The notes: generated by a model not told the origin, from the sequence alone. Positions 32,708-41,751 are shown, counted from the stretch's first letter. The stretch is 43,477 nucleotides of DNA from Aliiglaciecola lipolytica (GCF_018860635.1 NZ_JAHKPT010000020.1:1-43477); one strand, 5' to 3'. Numbers and translations: made by a program.

Positions 32708-35578
32708 ATGTCGATTTTGGAATCAGAAAACCGTAACAATGATAATCCTTTTGTTGGATTAAATGCGTTTGAGATTAGTCATACTGATAATTTTCAAGGA
32801 AGAGAAGATGTAGTTCAACAGGCGTTGTCAAAGCTCCAACACAAAGCGCTGTCATCCCAACCATTTTTGTTGTTGTTAGGTAAAAGTGGCGCTGGTAAAT
32901 CAAGCCTTTTACAGGCCGGTATCTTCCCTAAATTAGATGAATTGCAGTTTGGGGAACAAAATATAAGCTTTCGTTCAACTATTATTACGCCTTGTAACTT
33001 AAGTATTGATCCTTTTCGCTCTCTAATTTTAGCTTTGTCAGACATTTCTGAGCAAGATTTTGTCGCCAATCAAGAACTCAATTCTTTAGTTAAAATGTGC
33101 AAACAGCAACCTGACAAATTTTTGCAGATGATGAAGCAGAAAATGGAGTCTTGGCCTGCTGATAAGAAACTGGCAATTGGTATTGTGCAGCTTGAGCGTT
33201 TATTTTTAACCGACTCCTTGGGTTACACTGAGCGACGTTATTTCACCGATATTTTGGCTGGTTTGGTCATCCACTGTGGCATACTCGTTGTGGCTACATT
33301 GCGCAGTGATTTTTATCATACCTTATCTGACTATCCAGCATTGCTGCGTTTAAAGCAAAATGGTGGACAGCTAGATGTGTTGCCTCCGACATTAAACCAA
33401 CTTAAAAAAATGGTATTCCCAGGGACTGCTAAGCATCTAAAATTTGAACAGGCAAATGGAGAGTTGGTTAGCCTTGATGAATACATAGCCCAACGGGCGT
33501 TTGAGTTTCCTGACAGCTTACCTTTGCTGCAATTCGTTTTATTTCACTTACATCAAAATCGTTCGCAAAATGGACTGATTAATTACTCAACCTATCGTAA
33601 TTTGGGGGGGCTAGAACGGGCGATTGCTAAAATTACCGAACAAACTTACGAAAGCTTGGATCGCTCTTGTAAAAAGCATTTTAACCGCACCGTTAGTCGC
33701 CTGGCTGAATTAAATTATAAAGGCCATTATGAGAGAGTTTGGGTTAAAGCTGACGATTTATATAAAAGCCACAATGCTAAAGAGTTAATTGATGCGTTTG
33801 AGGCGATAGGCATTATGAAGTCTGTGCAGGGAATTGATGGCAACAATTACATTTGCTTGGTACATGATTGTCTATTTGCTAATTGGCCTAGACTTAGTGA
33901 AGCTTTAGACCATCATCAAAAAACGCTCGAATTAAAAAACAAGCTAGAAGCACAAGCTGCTGAGTGGAAAAGTGCCACGCGACCTTCAGCATATTTACTC
34001 GCACCCGGTAAAGCTTTGGATGAAGGAAAACTCATTCTTAAGCAAAGTGGCTCCATAAGTTCGACGTTACGAGCAATGATTCATGCGTCAGTTAAGCGTG
34101 CGAGCCTTAAGTATCGAGTAGGTTTTGGCTTTGCAGTGCTGCTGTTAATGCTGTTTGGATTTATGATTAAAAATGCCTATGATGCAAAAGTAAATCAGAA
34201 AATAGCGGAATCGAAACTGATTGAAAGCCACGAATTAATTGAATTTCTGATTGATGAAAGCACCAAATTAGAGGCGATTGGACGGTTGGATTTAATCCAA
34301 GAAAGTTCAGAGCGTTCACTGGAATATCTAAGTACTGTATCACCTTCAGATGATTCTACTGCTGCCAAATTGAGTCGCAGCCAAACGTTTTTCCAATTAG
34401 GTAAAGTTTACTTGGAAAATCGACAGTTTGCGGGTGCTCTTGACGCTTTTAACAAAACGCTAGAATTGGATACTGAGCTTGTCGAGATCCATCCAAATGG
34501 CTTTACTTATGTGTTGGAATTAGCTCATGCAAATTATTGGATTGCTATGACTCATCTGCGCGCGGGAGATATCCAAAAGGCTGAACAGTACTTCCTATTT
34601 TACCAGACCAATGCCCATGATTTAGTTGAATTACAACCTGATAGCCCAATAGCCAAGATCGAACTTTCCAGAGCTTATTCCAATTTAGCCAAAATTGCAG
34701 CCCAACGAGGGCAGTTAGAAAGCGCGACACAGAGCTTTTTTGAGGCGGTTAAGTTTACCGAAAAAGGCAGATCTGCTGCCAATATTAGCGACTTATTGGA
34801 AGCCGCCAGCGCATATACTTGGTTGGCAAATAAGTATTATTCAGAATTGAAAATTGCTGAATCGCTAGAAATGAACAAGGGAGAACAAAGACTAAGATCG
34901 TTAATTATTAAAAAAGAAGACTCCCCAGCAAACCAAATGGCTGCAGCATATTCATTGTGGAAATTAGCGAATGAACACATTCTCGTTGGTCAATATAAAC
35001 AGGCAGATTCTGCATTGAGTGAATTGAAGGTTGCCTGTGCTCGTGGGATGCGTGCTCAGAATGCGGATATTCAATGGCGATATTTAGATGCCTTTAGTGA
35101 TGCCAGTTTAGCGCAGATGGCAATGCTGTCGGGAAATTCTGAACAGGCTAGAAAGTTATTTAGCGCCAGCTTTGGGAAAGTTGGTGATACTGCTGCAGGC
35201 TTAATGAGTCAGTGGCAAGATGCGTTTTTCGAGCGTCAATATTGGCTCGCCAGGTTCCATCATGGGAATGCTAATCAGAAAGGGCTTGAATCTGCTAGTT
35301 CGGTAATTATTAACGCCAATCAAGAGGATGCGATTAAATGGAAGGTACGTTTAGCGACTTTGGTCGGTGAACAAGTCGATTTCGAAGTGATGCAATCAGA
35401 TGAAATTTTAAAACCACAAATGTTGATTGCCGCACTGGAATATTATAGTTTCCAAGATCATTTAGAAAAATTACAAAGATTGTGGCAACAAGTGCCGCAA
35501 GAAATGTGGTTAAATAAAGATCTTGAGGAACTGCGCGATACTTTGCGTAAGCAGATTCGAGAATTCACGTCACAATAA
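32708..35578 (+). CDS. Membrane-anchored nSTAND1-type NTPase with TPR region
   Basis: 956 residues. Residues about 13-410 are an nSTAND1-type NTPase: NPFVGLNAFEISHTDNFQGRE, Walker A GKSGAGKS at 58-65, GIVQLERLF at 158-166 in the Walker B position, ATLRSDFYHTL at 196-206 and the winged-helix end LVHDCLFANWPRL at 384-396. A membrane helix lies at about 471-488, followed by a periplasmic or lumenal TPR-rich region (for example LGKVYLENRQFAGALDAFNK, MTHLRAGDIQKAEQYFLF). The Walker B Asp of the family (DQFEE) is Val160 here and the second Glu is Arg164, so ATP hydrolysis may be impaired. No N-terminal effector domain is present. Such proteins act as molecular switches; this one's signal and output are unknown. 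Confidence 0.8.
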   Translation: MSILESENRNNDNPFVGLNAFEISHTDNFQGREDVVQQALSKLQHKALSSQPFLLLLGKSGAGKSSLLQAGIFPKLDELQFGEQNISFRSTIITPCNLSIDPFRSLILALSDISEQDFVANQELNSLVKMCKQQPDKFLQMMKQKMESWPADKKLAIGIVQLERLFLTDSLGYTERRYFTDILAGLVIHCGILVVATLRSDFYHTLSDYPALLRLKQNGGQLDVLPPTLNQLKKMVFPGTAKHLKFEQANGELVSLDEYIAQRAFEFPDSLPLLQFVLFHLHQNRSQNGLINYSTYRNLGGLERAIAKITEQTYESLDRSCKKHFNRTVSRLAELNYKGHYERVWVKADDLYKSHNAKELIDAFEAIGIMKSVQGIDGNNYICLVHDCLFANWPRLSEALDHHQKTLELKNKLEAQAAEWKSATRPSAYLLAPGKALDEGKLILKQSGSISSTLRAMIHASVKRASLKYRVGFGFAVLLLMLFGFMIKNAYDAKVNQKIAESKLIESHELIEFLIDESTKLEAIGRLDLIQESSERSLEYLSTVSPSDDSTAAKLSRSQTFFQLGKVYLENRQFAGALDAFNKTLELDTELVEIHPNGFTYVLELAHANYWIAMTHLRAGDIQKAEQYFLFYQTNAHDLVELQPDSPIAKIELSRAYSNLAKIAAQRGQLESATQSFFEAVKFTEKGRSAANISDLLEAASAYTWLANKYYSELKIAESLEMNKGEQRLRSLIIKKEDSPANQMAAAYSLWKLANEHILVGQYKQADSALSELKVACARGMRAQNADIQWRYLDAFSDASLAQMAMLSGNSEQARKLFSASFGKVGDTAAGLMSQWQDAFFERQYWLARFHHGNANQKGLESASSVIINANQEDAIKWKVRLATLVGEQVDFEVMQSDEILKPQMLIAALEYYSFQDHLEKLQRLWQQVPQEMWLNKDLEELRDTLRKQIREFTSQ

Positions 35579-35606
35579 ATAATTCAATTAGAAGTACCCA
35601 AAAAAT

Positions 35607-36491
35607 ATGATGGTAGGTGAAATTGCTGCTCTAAGCACTGCGTTGTGCTGGGCTGTCGCAGCACGAATGTTTCGAATTTTAGGCAAAAACTTTTCGCCTT
35701 TGGCGCTCAATTTATGGAAAGGCTTGGCAGCAATTGGCATCCTGCTAGTTATCACCCAGTTTTTTCTTCCTCAAGTTTCAGTATCAACCAATACCATGTT
35801 ATGGCTATTGTTCAGTGGAGTGATCGGCATAGGATTGGGAGATACATTCTTTTTCCAAGCGTTAAACAAAATCGGTGATAGCCAATCTATTTTGGTTGCA
35901 GAAACTCTCGCTCCTATTTTTACCGCGTTACTTGCTATGGCTTGGATCGCCGAGTGGTTAACTTGGCAACAATGGTGCGGAATCGCCTTAGTTTTATTTT
36001 CAGTGGACATGATCATTAAGATTCAAAAACGATCAAGTTTTGATAAGTTTGAATTAAGCGGCTATGTCTACGCCGGTCTTGCCGCTTTGTGCCAAGCGGT
36101 TGGTGCGGTAGTCAGTCGAGATATTCTTACCTCAACTGGCATTGACGCATTTAATGCCAGCCAAATTCGTTTGCTTGGTGGGTTAGCTATTATTGTCATT
36201 TTAATGCTAGTAACCAAACAAAAATGGTTACCCACCACTGACAACCTTAAACGCACTTGGTTATTTTTTAGTGGTGCAACCGTGATTGGTACCTTTGCCG
36301 CGTTATATTTACAAATGGTTGCCTTTACCTATACCAAAGCCGCTGTGGTACAAACGTTGTTTGCCATGAGCGTCATTTTATCCTTGGTGGTGGCTAAAAT
36401 ACTGGGGGAAAAAGTCAGTGGTAAAACTACTATCTGGTCATTGATAGCGTTAATCGGTGTTGGTGTCTTAGTAGGTTTAGAGCACATTTAA
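35607..36491 (+). CDS. EamA/DMT superfamily transporter
   Basis: 294 residues with ten predicted membrane helices in two EamA repeats. The first repeat has GEIAALSTALCWAVAARMF and LLFSGVIGIGLGDTFFFQALN; the second has GYVYAGLAALCQAVGAVVSRD and AALYLQMVAFTYTKAAVVQTL. The protein ends with a helix IWSLIALIGVGVLVGLEHI. Probably a small-metabolite exporter; the substrate cannot be read. It follows the nSTAND gene by 28 bases and may be read from the same transcript. Confidence 0.88.
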   Translation: MMVGEIAALSTALCWAVAARMFRILGKNFSPLALNLWKGLAAIGILLVITQFFLPQVSVSTNTMLWLLFSGVIGIGLGDTFFFQALNKIGDSQSILVAETLAPIFTALLAMAWIAEWLTWQQWCGIALVLFSVDMIIKIQKRSSFDKFELSGYVYAGLAALCQAVGAVVSRDILTSTGIDAFNASQIRLLGGLAIIVILMLVTKQKWLPTTDNLKRTWLFFSGATVIGTFAALYLQMVAFTYTKAAVVQTLFAMSVILSLVVAKILGEKVSGKTTIWSLIALIGVGVLVGLEHI

Positions 36492-36534
36492 TCTGACTAT
36501 TTTGTGGCTTAGTTAAAACAAATTTTTTTATTGG

Positions 36535-36560
36535 GGAATAAATTCGTTTTTCATTCGTTA
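36535..36560 (+). promoter_or_regulatory. ECF-type promoter before the secreted Ser/Asn/Gln-rich gene
   Basis: GGAATA (36535-36540) and CGTTA (36556-36560) are separated by 15 bases and share CATTCGTTA with the sigma-operon promoter at 39869-39894. The gene starts 36 bases downstream. Confidence 0.65.
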
Positions 36561-36596
36561 TCCAAGTGTCATTAATATAAACATGAGGAAACGAAG

Positions 36597-37424
36597 ATGA
36601 CTAAGCTAAACAAAATTGTAAATTTAATGGTAATTGCTGGAATAGCACAGGCAAGTAGTGCCGCTATCGCAGCCGATCTACAAATAAGCCAAGACATTCA
36701 GTTATCCAATCAAACACAAATTTCTCAGCAAGCAAATAGTCAAGATGCTTCAACGGATATCTCTGCCAATTCTGACTCTTCTGCTCAATCTAATGCTGAT
36801 GTTCAGACAAATGCCGATACGACGCCTGAACAAGAGCAAGCCGAGTCTACTACACAAGATAGTTCGGAAATGGCTGCCACTCAAACTGCAAATCTGAATG
36901 GTGTTTTAACAAATACCGTCGATGAGTTCAGCACCAATGTGGGGAATTCCAGTGCGGTGACTGTAAATAATTCTTTAGCGGCAGTGTCAAAACTAACGGT
37001 TTTGAGCGTGACTAACCTAGAAAGCCCTGATTCTGTAGACGGAAATGATCAAATTCAAGAGACAACGAGCGATGATTTGGCGTTGCAGTCAACTCCGTCG
37101 CTAGTATCTGAATTGAATTCGTTATCAACTATAGATAAAGCACCATCACTTAACAGTGCTTCTGAGTTAACCAACAACATTGGGGCTAATTTATCACAAG
37201 TCGCAATGCTTGATGTTGCCTCCCAAGCGTCTCAAGTGATAGGGCAATTTGTCAACACAACGATTGCAGAAACAATCACTAGCAATGCTCAAAGTTCCAT
37301 TTCACAAAACGTAAACAACCAAATTAGTACTTTGGTGACTGACCAAATCAATAATGAAGTAGCCACAGCATCTGCAATAGAGGTGGCTAATACCATTACT
37401 AATGACTTAGACCTAGGTATTTAA
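36597..37424 (+). CDS. Secreted Ser/Asn/Gln-rich protein of unknown function
   Basis: 275 residues with a signal peptide (cleavage near AAIAADL, residue 26). The mature part is low-complexity: rich in Ser, Asn, Gln, Thr, Ala and Asp, without Cys, Trp or Tyr, and with repeated short motifs such as QISQ, NSQDAS, SISQNVNNQIS and DQINNEV. No domain was recognised. The composition resembles surface fibre or adhesin-like proteins, but that is inference only. RBS GAGGAAA precedes ATG 36597. The gene has an ECF-type promoter shared in sequence with a sigma/anti-sigma operon 3.3 kb away, and is followed by an outer-membrane barrel gene on the same strand. Confidence 0.6.
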   Translation: MTKLNKIVNLMVIAGIAQASSAAIAADLQISQDIQLSNQTQISQQANSQDASTDISANSDSSAQSNADVQTNADTTPEQEQAESTTQDSSEMAATQTANLNGVLTNTVDEFSTNVGNSSAVTVNNSLAAVSKLTVLSVTNLESPDSVDGNDQIQETTSDDLALQSTPSLVSELNSLSTIDKAPSLNSASELTNNIGANLSQVAMLDVASQASQVIGQFVNTTIAETITSNAQSSISQNVNNQISTLVTDQINNEVATASAIEVANTITNDLDLGI

Positions 37425-37443
37425 CCTTCTTTAAACCTGCAAG

Positions 37444-37470
37444 ATTACGTCAACTACTCGTTGGCGTGAT
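37444..37470 (+). terminator. Intercistronic hairpin, possible attenuator
   Basis: A stem of about 11 base pairs (ATTACGTCAAC with GTTGGCGTGAT, two or three G-U pairs) with loop TACTC lies between the secreted-protein gene and the barrel gene. The tail after it is weak (TTAAG), so partial termination or mRNA protection is as likely as a full stop. Confidence 0.4.
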
Positions 37471-37493
37471 TTAAGTATTATTGGTGGTCAAAA

Positions 37494-38423
37494 ATGAAAT
37501 TACGAATTGGCAATATTACCTGTATATTCGCGTGTGCAACCAGTTTTTTTACTTGGGCGGATACGCAATCTGCCTTTACGTTTAGTGGTAAAGCTGATGC
37601 TAGCGCAATCTACAATTCAGCCCTAAGTGTAGACGAGTTGGATGATGTATCTACTCAAAGTGACAGTGGGCAAGAACTAAATGCAATGCTACAAGGTAAA
37701 TGGAAGATAAATGACAAAGCGCAAGTAACAAGTCGTTACGCTTACAGTCAGCAACGCTATAACCAATATTCACAATATGACTTGGAGTTACATCAGTTTA
37801 GCCTTGATGGCAGCTACAAGTTTACTCAACGTGAGTTTGGGCTGCGTTTTGATGGCGCCAAAGCGCGTCTCGAAACAGGCACTTTTTTAGATTTCCAACA
37901 AATGAGCGTTTATTTAGGAACATTTATTCAACCTGAGACTTTCTTGCGTACTAGCCTAAAATTTAAAAATAAGTCATTTACTCAATTATATGGAAGAGAT
38001 GCCAATGGTTTTGGAGCATCCGCCGACCTATTTCACTTTTTGAATAATGCCAATACTATGTTCATGATCGGACTTAGCGGTGAAATAGAAAATGCGCACG
38101 ATAATCAGTTTAATTATTGGGGAGCGGGGTTAAATACTAAACTAACTCATAAGTTCGATATGTTTGGCCTGGCCTCTAAGGTGGGAATAGGATGGCGATA
38201 CCAATATAAAGATTATGAGTCAGTTGAGGTGTCAGACTTGCAAGCTAGTTACAATATTCAAAGAGACGAAAACAGACAGGTGATACAGGCTGATTGGGTG
38301 CTAAATATATTCGATAACTTGTCTGTTGTGACTGAAGTTCAACGTGGAGATTATAAATCTAAAGTTGAGAGCCTAACCTATCAGCAAAATATCGCTAGTT
38401 TAGGCTTAAACTATACCTTCTAA
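37494..38423 (+). CDS. Outer-membrane beta-barrel candidate
   Basis: 309 residues with a signal peptide (cleavage near TWADT, residue 24). The remainder alternates polar and aromatic residues in strand-like runs (VTSRYAYSQQRYNQY, HQFSLDGSYKF, YLGTFIQPETFLRTSLKF, VGIGWRYQYKDY) and ends in NYTF, the aromatic C-terminus recognised by the BAM complex. No family name can be given. It follows the secreted Ser/Asn/Gln-rich gene by 69 bases on the same strand, and a secretion or anchoring role for that protein is a reasonable but untested guess. Confidence 0.6.
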   Translation: MKLRIGNITCIFACATSFFTWADTQSAFTFSGKADASAIYNSALSVDELDDVSTQSDSGQELNAMLQGKWKINDKAQVTSRYAYSQQRYNQYSQYDLELHQFSLDGSYKFTQREFGLRFDGAKARLETGTFLDFQQMSVYLGTFIQPETFLRTSLKFKNKSFTQLYGRDANGFGASADLFHFLNNANTMFMIGLSGEIENAHDNQFNYWGAGLNTKLTHKFDMFGLASKVGIGWRYQYKDYESVEVSDLQASYNIQRDENRQVIQADWVLNIFDNLSVVTEVQRGDYKSKVESLTYQQNIASLGLNYTF

Positions 38424-38445
38424 AGGTGTTTTAACCACTATTCTT

Positions 38446-39798
38446 TTACTTGCTTTTACTTCCGATACCTTGAATAGCGCCAATACCATATATTGGATCT
38501 CTCCCTTTTGGACCTAAGTCAATCGCTTGGTCTGATAGGGACGCTAAAACAGCGTCGCGATAACTCTGTTTCATATTTTTCGAGTTTTCCAGCAAACATG
38601 CAATCGCTGCTGACACCACTGGCGCAGCCATGGATGTGCCCGATTCTTTGCTTAAGCCCCCCATCGCCTGAGCAGTAATCACGTTTACACCCAACGCGGA
38701 ATAATCTATATAATCGCCTCGATTCGACCAGCGATATGGTTTTAAATTATTGTCGAACGCACTAACTGCTATGACTTCATCATATCCAGCTGGATAAACT
38801 GCTTGGGCAGCAGGCCCTTCATTTCCGGCAGCCGCAACGATAATCGTTCCTTTCTGGATAGCGGCTGTAATCATTCGATTTAATATTCGGTTATCTGGGC
38901 CAGCCAAACTCATGTTGATTACTGTAACCTTTTCCTCTACTAACCAGTTTAATGCATCAATCATGGCGCTTAATGTCGCACCCTGGGAGTAGTCGGATTG
39001 CCGATAAAACACTTCTGCAGAGTATAAATGTGCTTGCGGTAATAATGGGATCAGCGTGTTGAATTCTCCTATCAACACCCCTGCGACAGCTGTGCCGTGC
39101 AGTGCGGGAGAATTTAAGTTCTTGGTTAAAAAAGACTTCGCAGTGATCTTCGCTTTTGCAAACGCAGGGTGCGTTCGAGCGACTGCGCTGTCGATCATGC
39201 CGATTCGTGCAGTCGTAGTACACAATGATTGGTTTATTGGCTTGTGTGCCGTATCAAAAGCGGTTTGCGGTGTCTGGGATTGCGCCGTATAAATATGATT
39301 TCTATCTAAGGTAGCAAATGCTTCTTGGGTTAAATGTTTAGCTAATGCGGATTTTGAGTCTAAATGGGACGGAATTGTAAATCGCAAAATAGACAATCCT
39401 AATCCTGAATATGTTGAATCCGAATTAATCATAGCGCCTAAACCAGTTAAAGTCTGTTTGGTTTGTTCATCTGCTAATATCATCCATTGGTTTTGGACCG
39501 CTCTCCATCCATCATCCAATTTGACTTCTACAAAAGCTGGGTTGCTAAGGTCAGCGCCTATCGCTAAAGTTTTCGGTAATGTTGTTAAGGGTTCTGTTAT
39601 TAAGTTTTCTAACGCTGGCATCTCACTGAGCGCAAAGGGCTCTTTTACTTCTTCAACGATTATTTTTTGCTCTAATCGGTCGACTGTTTTTTCAATATTT
39701 TCAACTTGCTTAGTAATGCCTTGGGTATTAATTAATTGTGCCGAAGACACCTGACTAAATGCCAACAAACTGAATATCGTTATTTTGATTCGCGTCAT
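38446..39798 (-). CDS. S8 family subtilisin-like serine protease
   Basis: 450 residues with a signal peptide (cleavage near VSSA, residue 20) and a coiled-coil segment at about 28-50 (ITKQVENIEKTVDRLEQKI). A propeptide-like region precedes the catalytic domain. The triad is D203 (IGMIDSAVA), H234 (ALHGTAVAGVLIG) and S389 (SGTSMAAPVVSA), with the oxyanion N326 (VAAAGNEGP). It is exported and should cleave proteins in the periplasm or outside. It is divergent from an ECF sigma operon, with a degenerate copy of that sigma's promoter upstream, so it is probably part of the same regulon. Confidence 0.9.
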   Translation of the reverse strand: MTRIKITIFSLLAFSQVSSAQLINTQGITKQVENIEKTVDRLEQKIIVEEVKEPFALSEMPALENLITEPLTTLPKTLAIGADLSNPAFVEVKLDDGWRAVQNQWMILADEQTKQTLTGLGAMINSDSTYSGLGLSILRFTIPSHLDSKSALAKHLTQEAFATLDRNHIYTAQSQTPQTAFDTAHKPINQSLCTTTARIGMIDSAVARTHPAFAKAKITAKSFLTKNLNSPALHGTAVAGVLIGEFNTLIPLLPQAHLYSAEVFYRQSDYSQGATLSAMIDALNWLVEEKVTVINMSLAGPDNRILNRMITAAIQKGTIIVAAAGNEGPAAQAVYPAGYDEVIAVSAFDNNLKPYRWSNRGDYIDYSALGVNVITAQAMGGLSKESGTSMAAPVVSAAIACLLENSKNMKQSYRDAVLASLSDQAIDLGPKGRDPIYGIGAIQGIGSKSK

Positions 39799-39831
39799 GT
39801 TTACCTCTTGTGTTAATACTAAACTTGATTA

Positions 39832-39859
39832 GTAAACGTTTCAGCTAAAAATAAATTTC
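39832..39859 (-). promoter_or_regulatory. Weak ECF-type promoter for the S8 protease
   Basis: On the minus strand, GAAATT and CGTTTA are separated by 15 bases, the same spacing as the GGAATA-N15-CGTTA promoters on the plus strand. The -35 matches at four of six bases. It lies about 35 bases before the protease start. Confidence 0.4.
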
Positions 39860-39868
39860 ATTTTATTT

Positions 39869-39894
39869 GGAATAAAATTTTAGTTCATTCGTTA
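39869..39894 (+). promoter_or_regulatory. ECF-type promoter of the sigma/anti-sigma operon
   Basis: GGAATA (39869-39874) and CGTTA (39890-39894) are separated by 15 bases. The spacing and the CATTCGTTA end are identical to the promoter at 36535-36560, which supports autoregulation by the sigma factor encoded 35 bases downstream. Confidence 0.65.
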
Positions 39895-39928
39895 ACTCAA
39901 TAAAGATACAGAGAAAAGAGTAAAAACC

Positions 39929-40420
39929 ATGACTGACACCTTCGAAAAAATCATACCTATGCTAAGGCGATTTGCGTTTTCGTTGACTGGTAGCCCAGCT
40001 GATGCAGATGATTTAGTGCAAGCTACTTTCGAAAAAATTCTAAAAAAAGGCGTGCCAGAGGATGTCGAGATCCTCAAATGGGCGTTCAAAGTGTGCCGCA
40101 ATGTATGGATCGATGAATATCGTTCACGCAAGGTGCGACTAAATGCGACGCACTCTCCAGAGTTACAAGAGCAAGTATCAAAAGAACAAGAGCCTCAGCA
40201 TGAAGCGCAGGCACTGTTAACCCAAGTGAACCAAGCTATGGATTCACTACCAAGTGACCAGCGTTCAATCTTGTCGTTAGTGGCATTGCAAGGCATGTCA
40301 TATAAGGATGTTGCTGCCACCATGGAAGTTCCAGTCGGTACTGTTATGAGTCGCTTATCCAGGGCTAGAATGACTTTGCTGAATATGGTGAATCCACTGT
40401 CACATGGAGAAAAAGCATGA
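39929..40420 (+). CDS. ECF-type RNA polymerase sigma factor
   Basis: 163 residues with sigma region 2 (IIPMLRRFAFSLTGSPADADDLVQATFEKIL, WAFKVCRNVWIDEYRSRKV, split here for length) and region 4 (AMDSLPSDQRSILSLVALQ, MSYKDVAATMEVPVGTVMSR). It overlaps the anti-sigma gene by four bases (ATGA). Its own promoter carries a GGAATA-N15-CGTTA pair also found before the secreted-protein gene, so it likely directs this local envelope regulon. Confidence 0.9.
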   Translation: MTDTFEKIIPMLRRFAFSLTGSPADADDLVQATFEKILKKGVPEDVEILKWAFKVCRNVWIDEYRSRKVRLNATHSPELQEQVSKEQEPQHEAQALLTQVNQAMDSLPSDQRSILSLVALQGMSYKDVAATMEVPVGTVMSRLSRARMTLLNMVNPLSHGEKA

Positions 40421-41160
40421 ACATTACTGATGAGATGTTGAGCGCATTTTTAGATGCAGAGTTGCTGGCAGAAGAAATGGAGCAGGTGCGTAAGGCCCTT
40501 GAAAATGATGATGAATTAGTAATGCGCTTGGCAGAGATATCACAAGTTGATCAGTGGGTTGTTGAAAATGCACAGCAAATGGATCAAACCCCAGAGCCTT
40601 CAATATTGGTTGAACTTGCCCGGAAAATTGATGCAGGAAATGATAAGACCAACGACGCAATAAAAAACAATGTGGTACAGATATCAGCTCAAAAAAAGCG
40701 TAAACCGAGCATCAAACTACCTTATTCATTAGCAGCAGGAGTAGCTTTAATTTTAGCTGTTGGCGTTTTAACCATCAACCAGCCAACTTTTGAATCAAGT
40801 GTTTCTGCTGATATTGCCAGTATATTAGATTCCACTATGAGTGGACAGACAACCTTGACGACAAATGGATTAGCAGTTAAACCGCAGCTTAGTTTTGCTA
40901 CTCAAAATGGCGAATTGTGTCGTCAATACCAATTGTCTGAAGCTGAAATTAGCAGTACCAACATCGCCTGCAAACAAACCAATGGTTGGCATATAAAAGC
41001 TAAACATTCAGAACAAGGTTCGCCAGACAGTGGCAGCTATCAAACAGCATCAAATCAACAACAACTTGATGCTGTAATAGACCAAATTATTAGCGGTGCT
41101 CCGCTGGACAGAGCGCAGGAACAACAAGCCATTGTTAATCAATGGCAAAGTAATCAATAA
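40417..41160 (+). CDS. Anti-sigma factor, single-pass membrane protein
   Basis: 247 residues. The N-terminal part (ITDEMLSAFLDAELLAEEME, LENDDELVMRLAEISQVDQW) is the anti-sigma domain typical of RsiW/FecR-like regulators, without the zinc HxxxCxxC motif. A membrane helix lies at about 101-121 (LPYSLAAGVALILAVGVLTI), and the C-terminal 120 residues are periplasmic with two Cys (GELCRQYQL, NIACKQTNG) that could form a disulphide sensor. Start overlaps the sigma stop by four bases. The nearby S8 protease is a candidate for altering its stability, but there is no sequence proof. Confidence 0.85.
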   Translation: MNITDEMLSAFLDAELLAEEMEQVRKALENDDELVMRLAEISQVDQWVVENAQQMDQTPEPSILVELARKIDAGNDKTNDAIKNNVVQISAQKKRKPSIKLPYSLAAGVALILAVGVLTINQPTFESSVSADIASILDSTMSGQTTLTTNGLAVKPQLSFATQNGELCRQYQLSEAEISSTNIACKQTNGWHIKAKHSEQGSPDSGSYQTASNQQQLDAVIDQIISGAPLDRAQEQQAIVNQWQSNQ

Positions 41161-41186
41161 ATACATTAAAAAGTAAGAGGTGAAAT

Positions 41187-41711
41187 ATGAAATCTATCAT
41201 GCTGTTTTTATCAATCGTACTATTCGTGTCAGGCTGTGCTTCGAAACCTGATTATCGTGCTGCACAAAATGGTTCAGTTGGATATAGCGAGCAAAAAATT
41301 ACTGATGACCGTTACCGAGTACAATTCAAAAGTTTCTCAAAAAGTGTTGCAGATGCCTCAGATTTTGCATTGCTTAGATCAGCTCAATTAACTCAACAGC
41401 AGGGGTTTGATTGGTTTGTTATTACCAACAAAGAAACCTTTGTAGAGTCGCAGAAGTTCCAACCTGCATCATCATTGGGCCTGAGTCATCAACGTCAAAT
41501 AGAGCGTGAATGCGGATTGATAACTTGTAACTCTTATGAGCGACCGTCTACCGAGTTAGGCATGAGCATGAATACTAGGGCAGGGAATGAGCGCAAAGAA
41601 ATCCATAGCATTTTAGATATTCGGATGGGAAAAGGAACGAAATTGAGCGAAGAGGCTTATGGTGCACAAGATGTAATCGATAATTTAATAGAAAAATCTA
41701 AAAATGATTAA
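41187..41711 (+). CDS. CC0125/CC1285-type lipoprotein
   Basis: 174 residues with a signal peptide and lipobox VSGC (Cys17). The mature start ASKPDYRAAQNGSVGYSEQKI, followed by DDRYRVQFKSFSKSVADASDFALLRSAQLTQQQGFDWFVI, fits the CC0125/CC1285 lipoprotein pattern (listed here in pieces, function unknown). Two Cys in RECGLITCNS may form a disulphide. RBS AAGAGGTG precedes the ATG. It follows the anti-sigma gene by 26 bases and is likely the third gene of the sigma operon. Confidence 0.8.
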   Translation: MKSIMLFLSIVLFVSGCASKPDYRAAQNGSVGYSEQKITDDRYRVQFKSFSKSVADASDFALLRSAQLTQQQGFDWFVITNKETFVESQKFQPASSLGLSHQRQIERECGLITCNSYERPSTELGMSMNTRAGNERKEIHSILDIRMGKGTKLSEEAYGAQDVIDNLIEKSKND

Positions 41712-41751
41712 ACTGAGCGGCAATTGATAATAGCTATAGGTAAGAGTTTTT

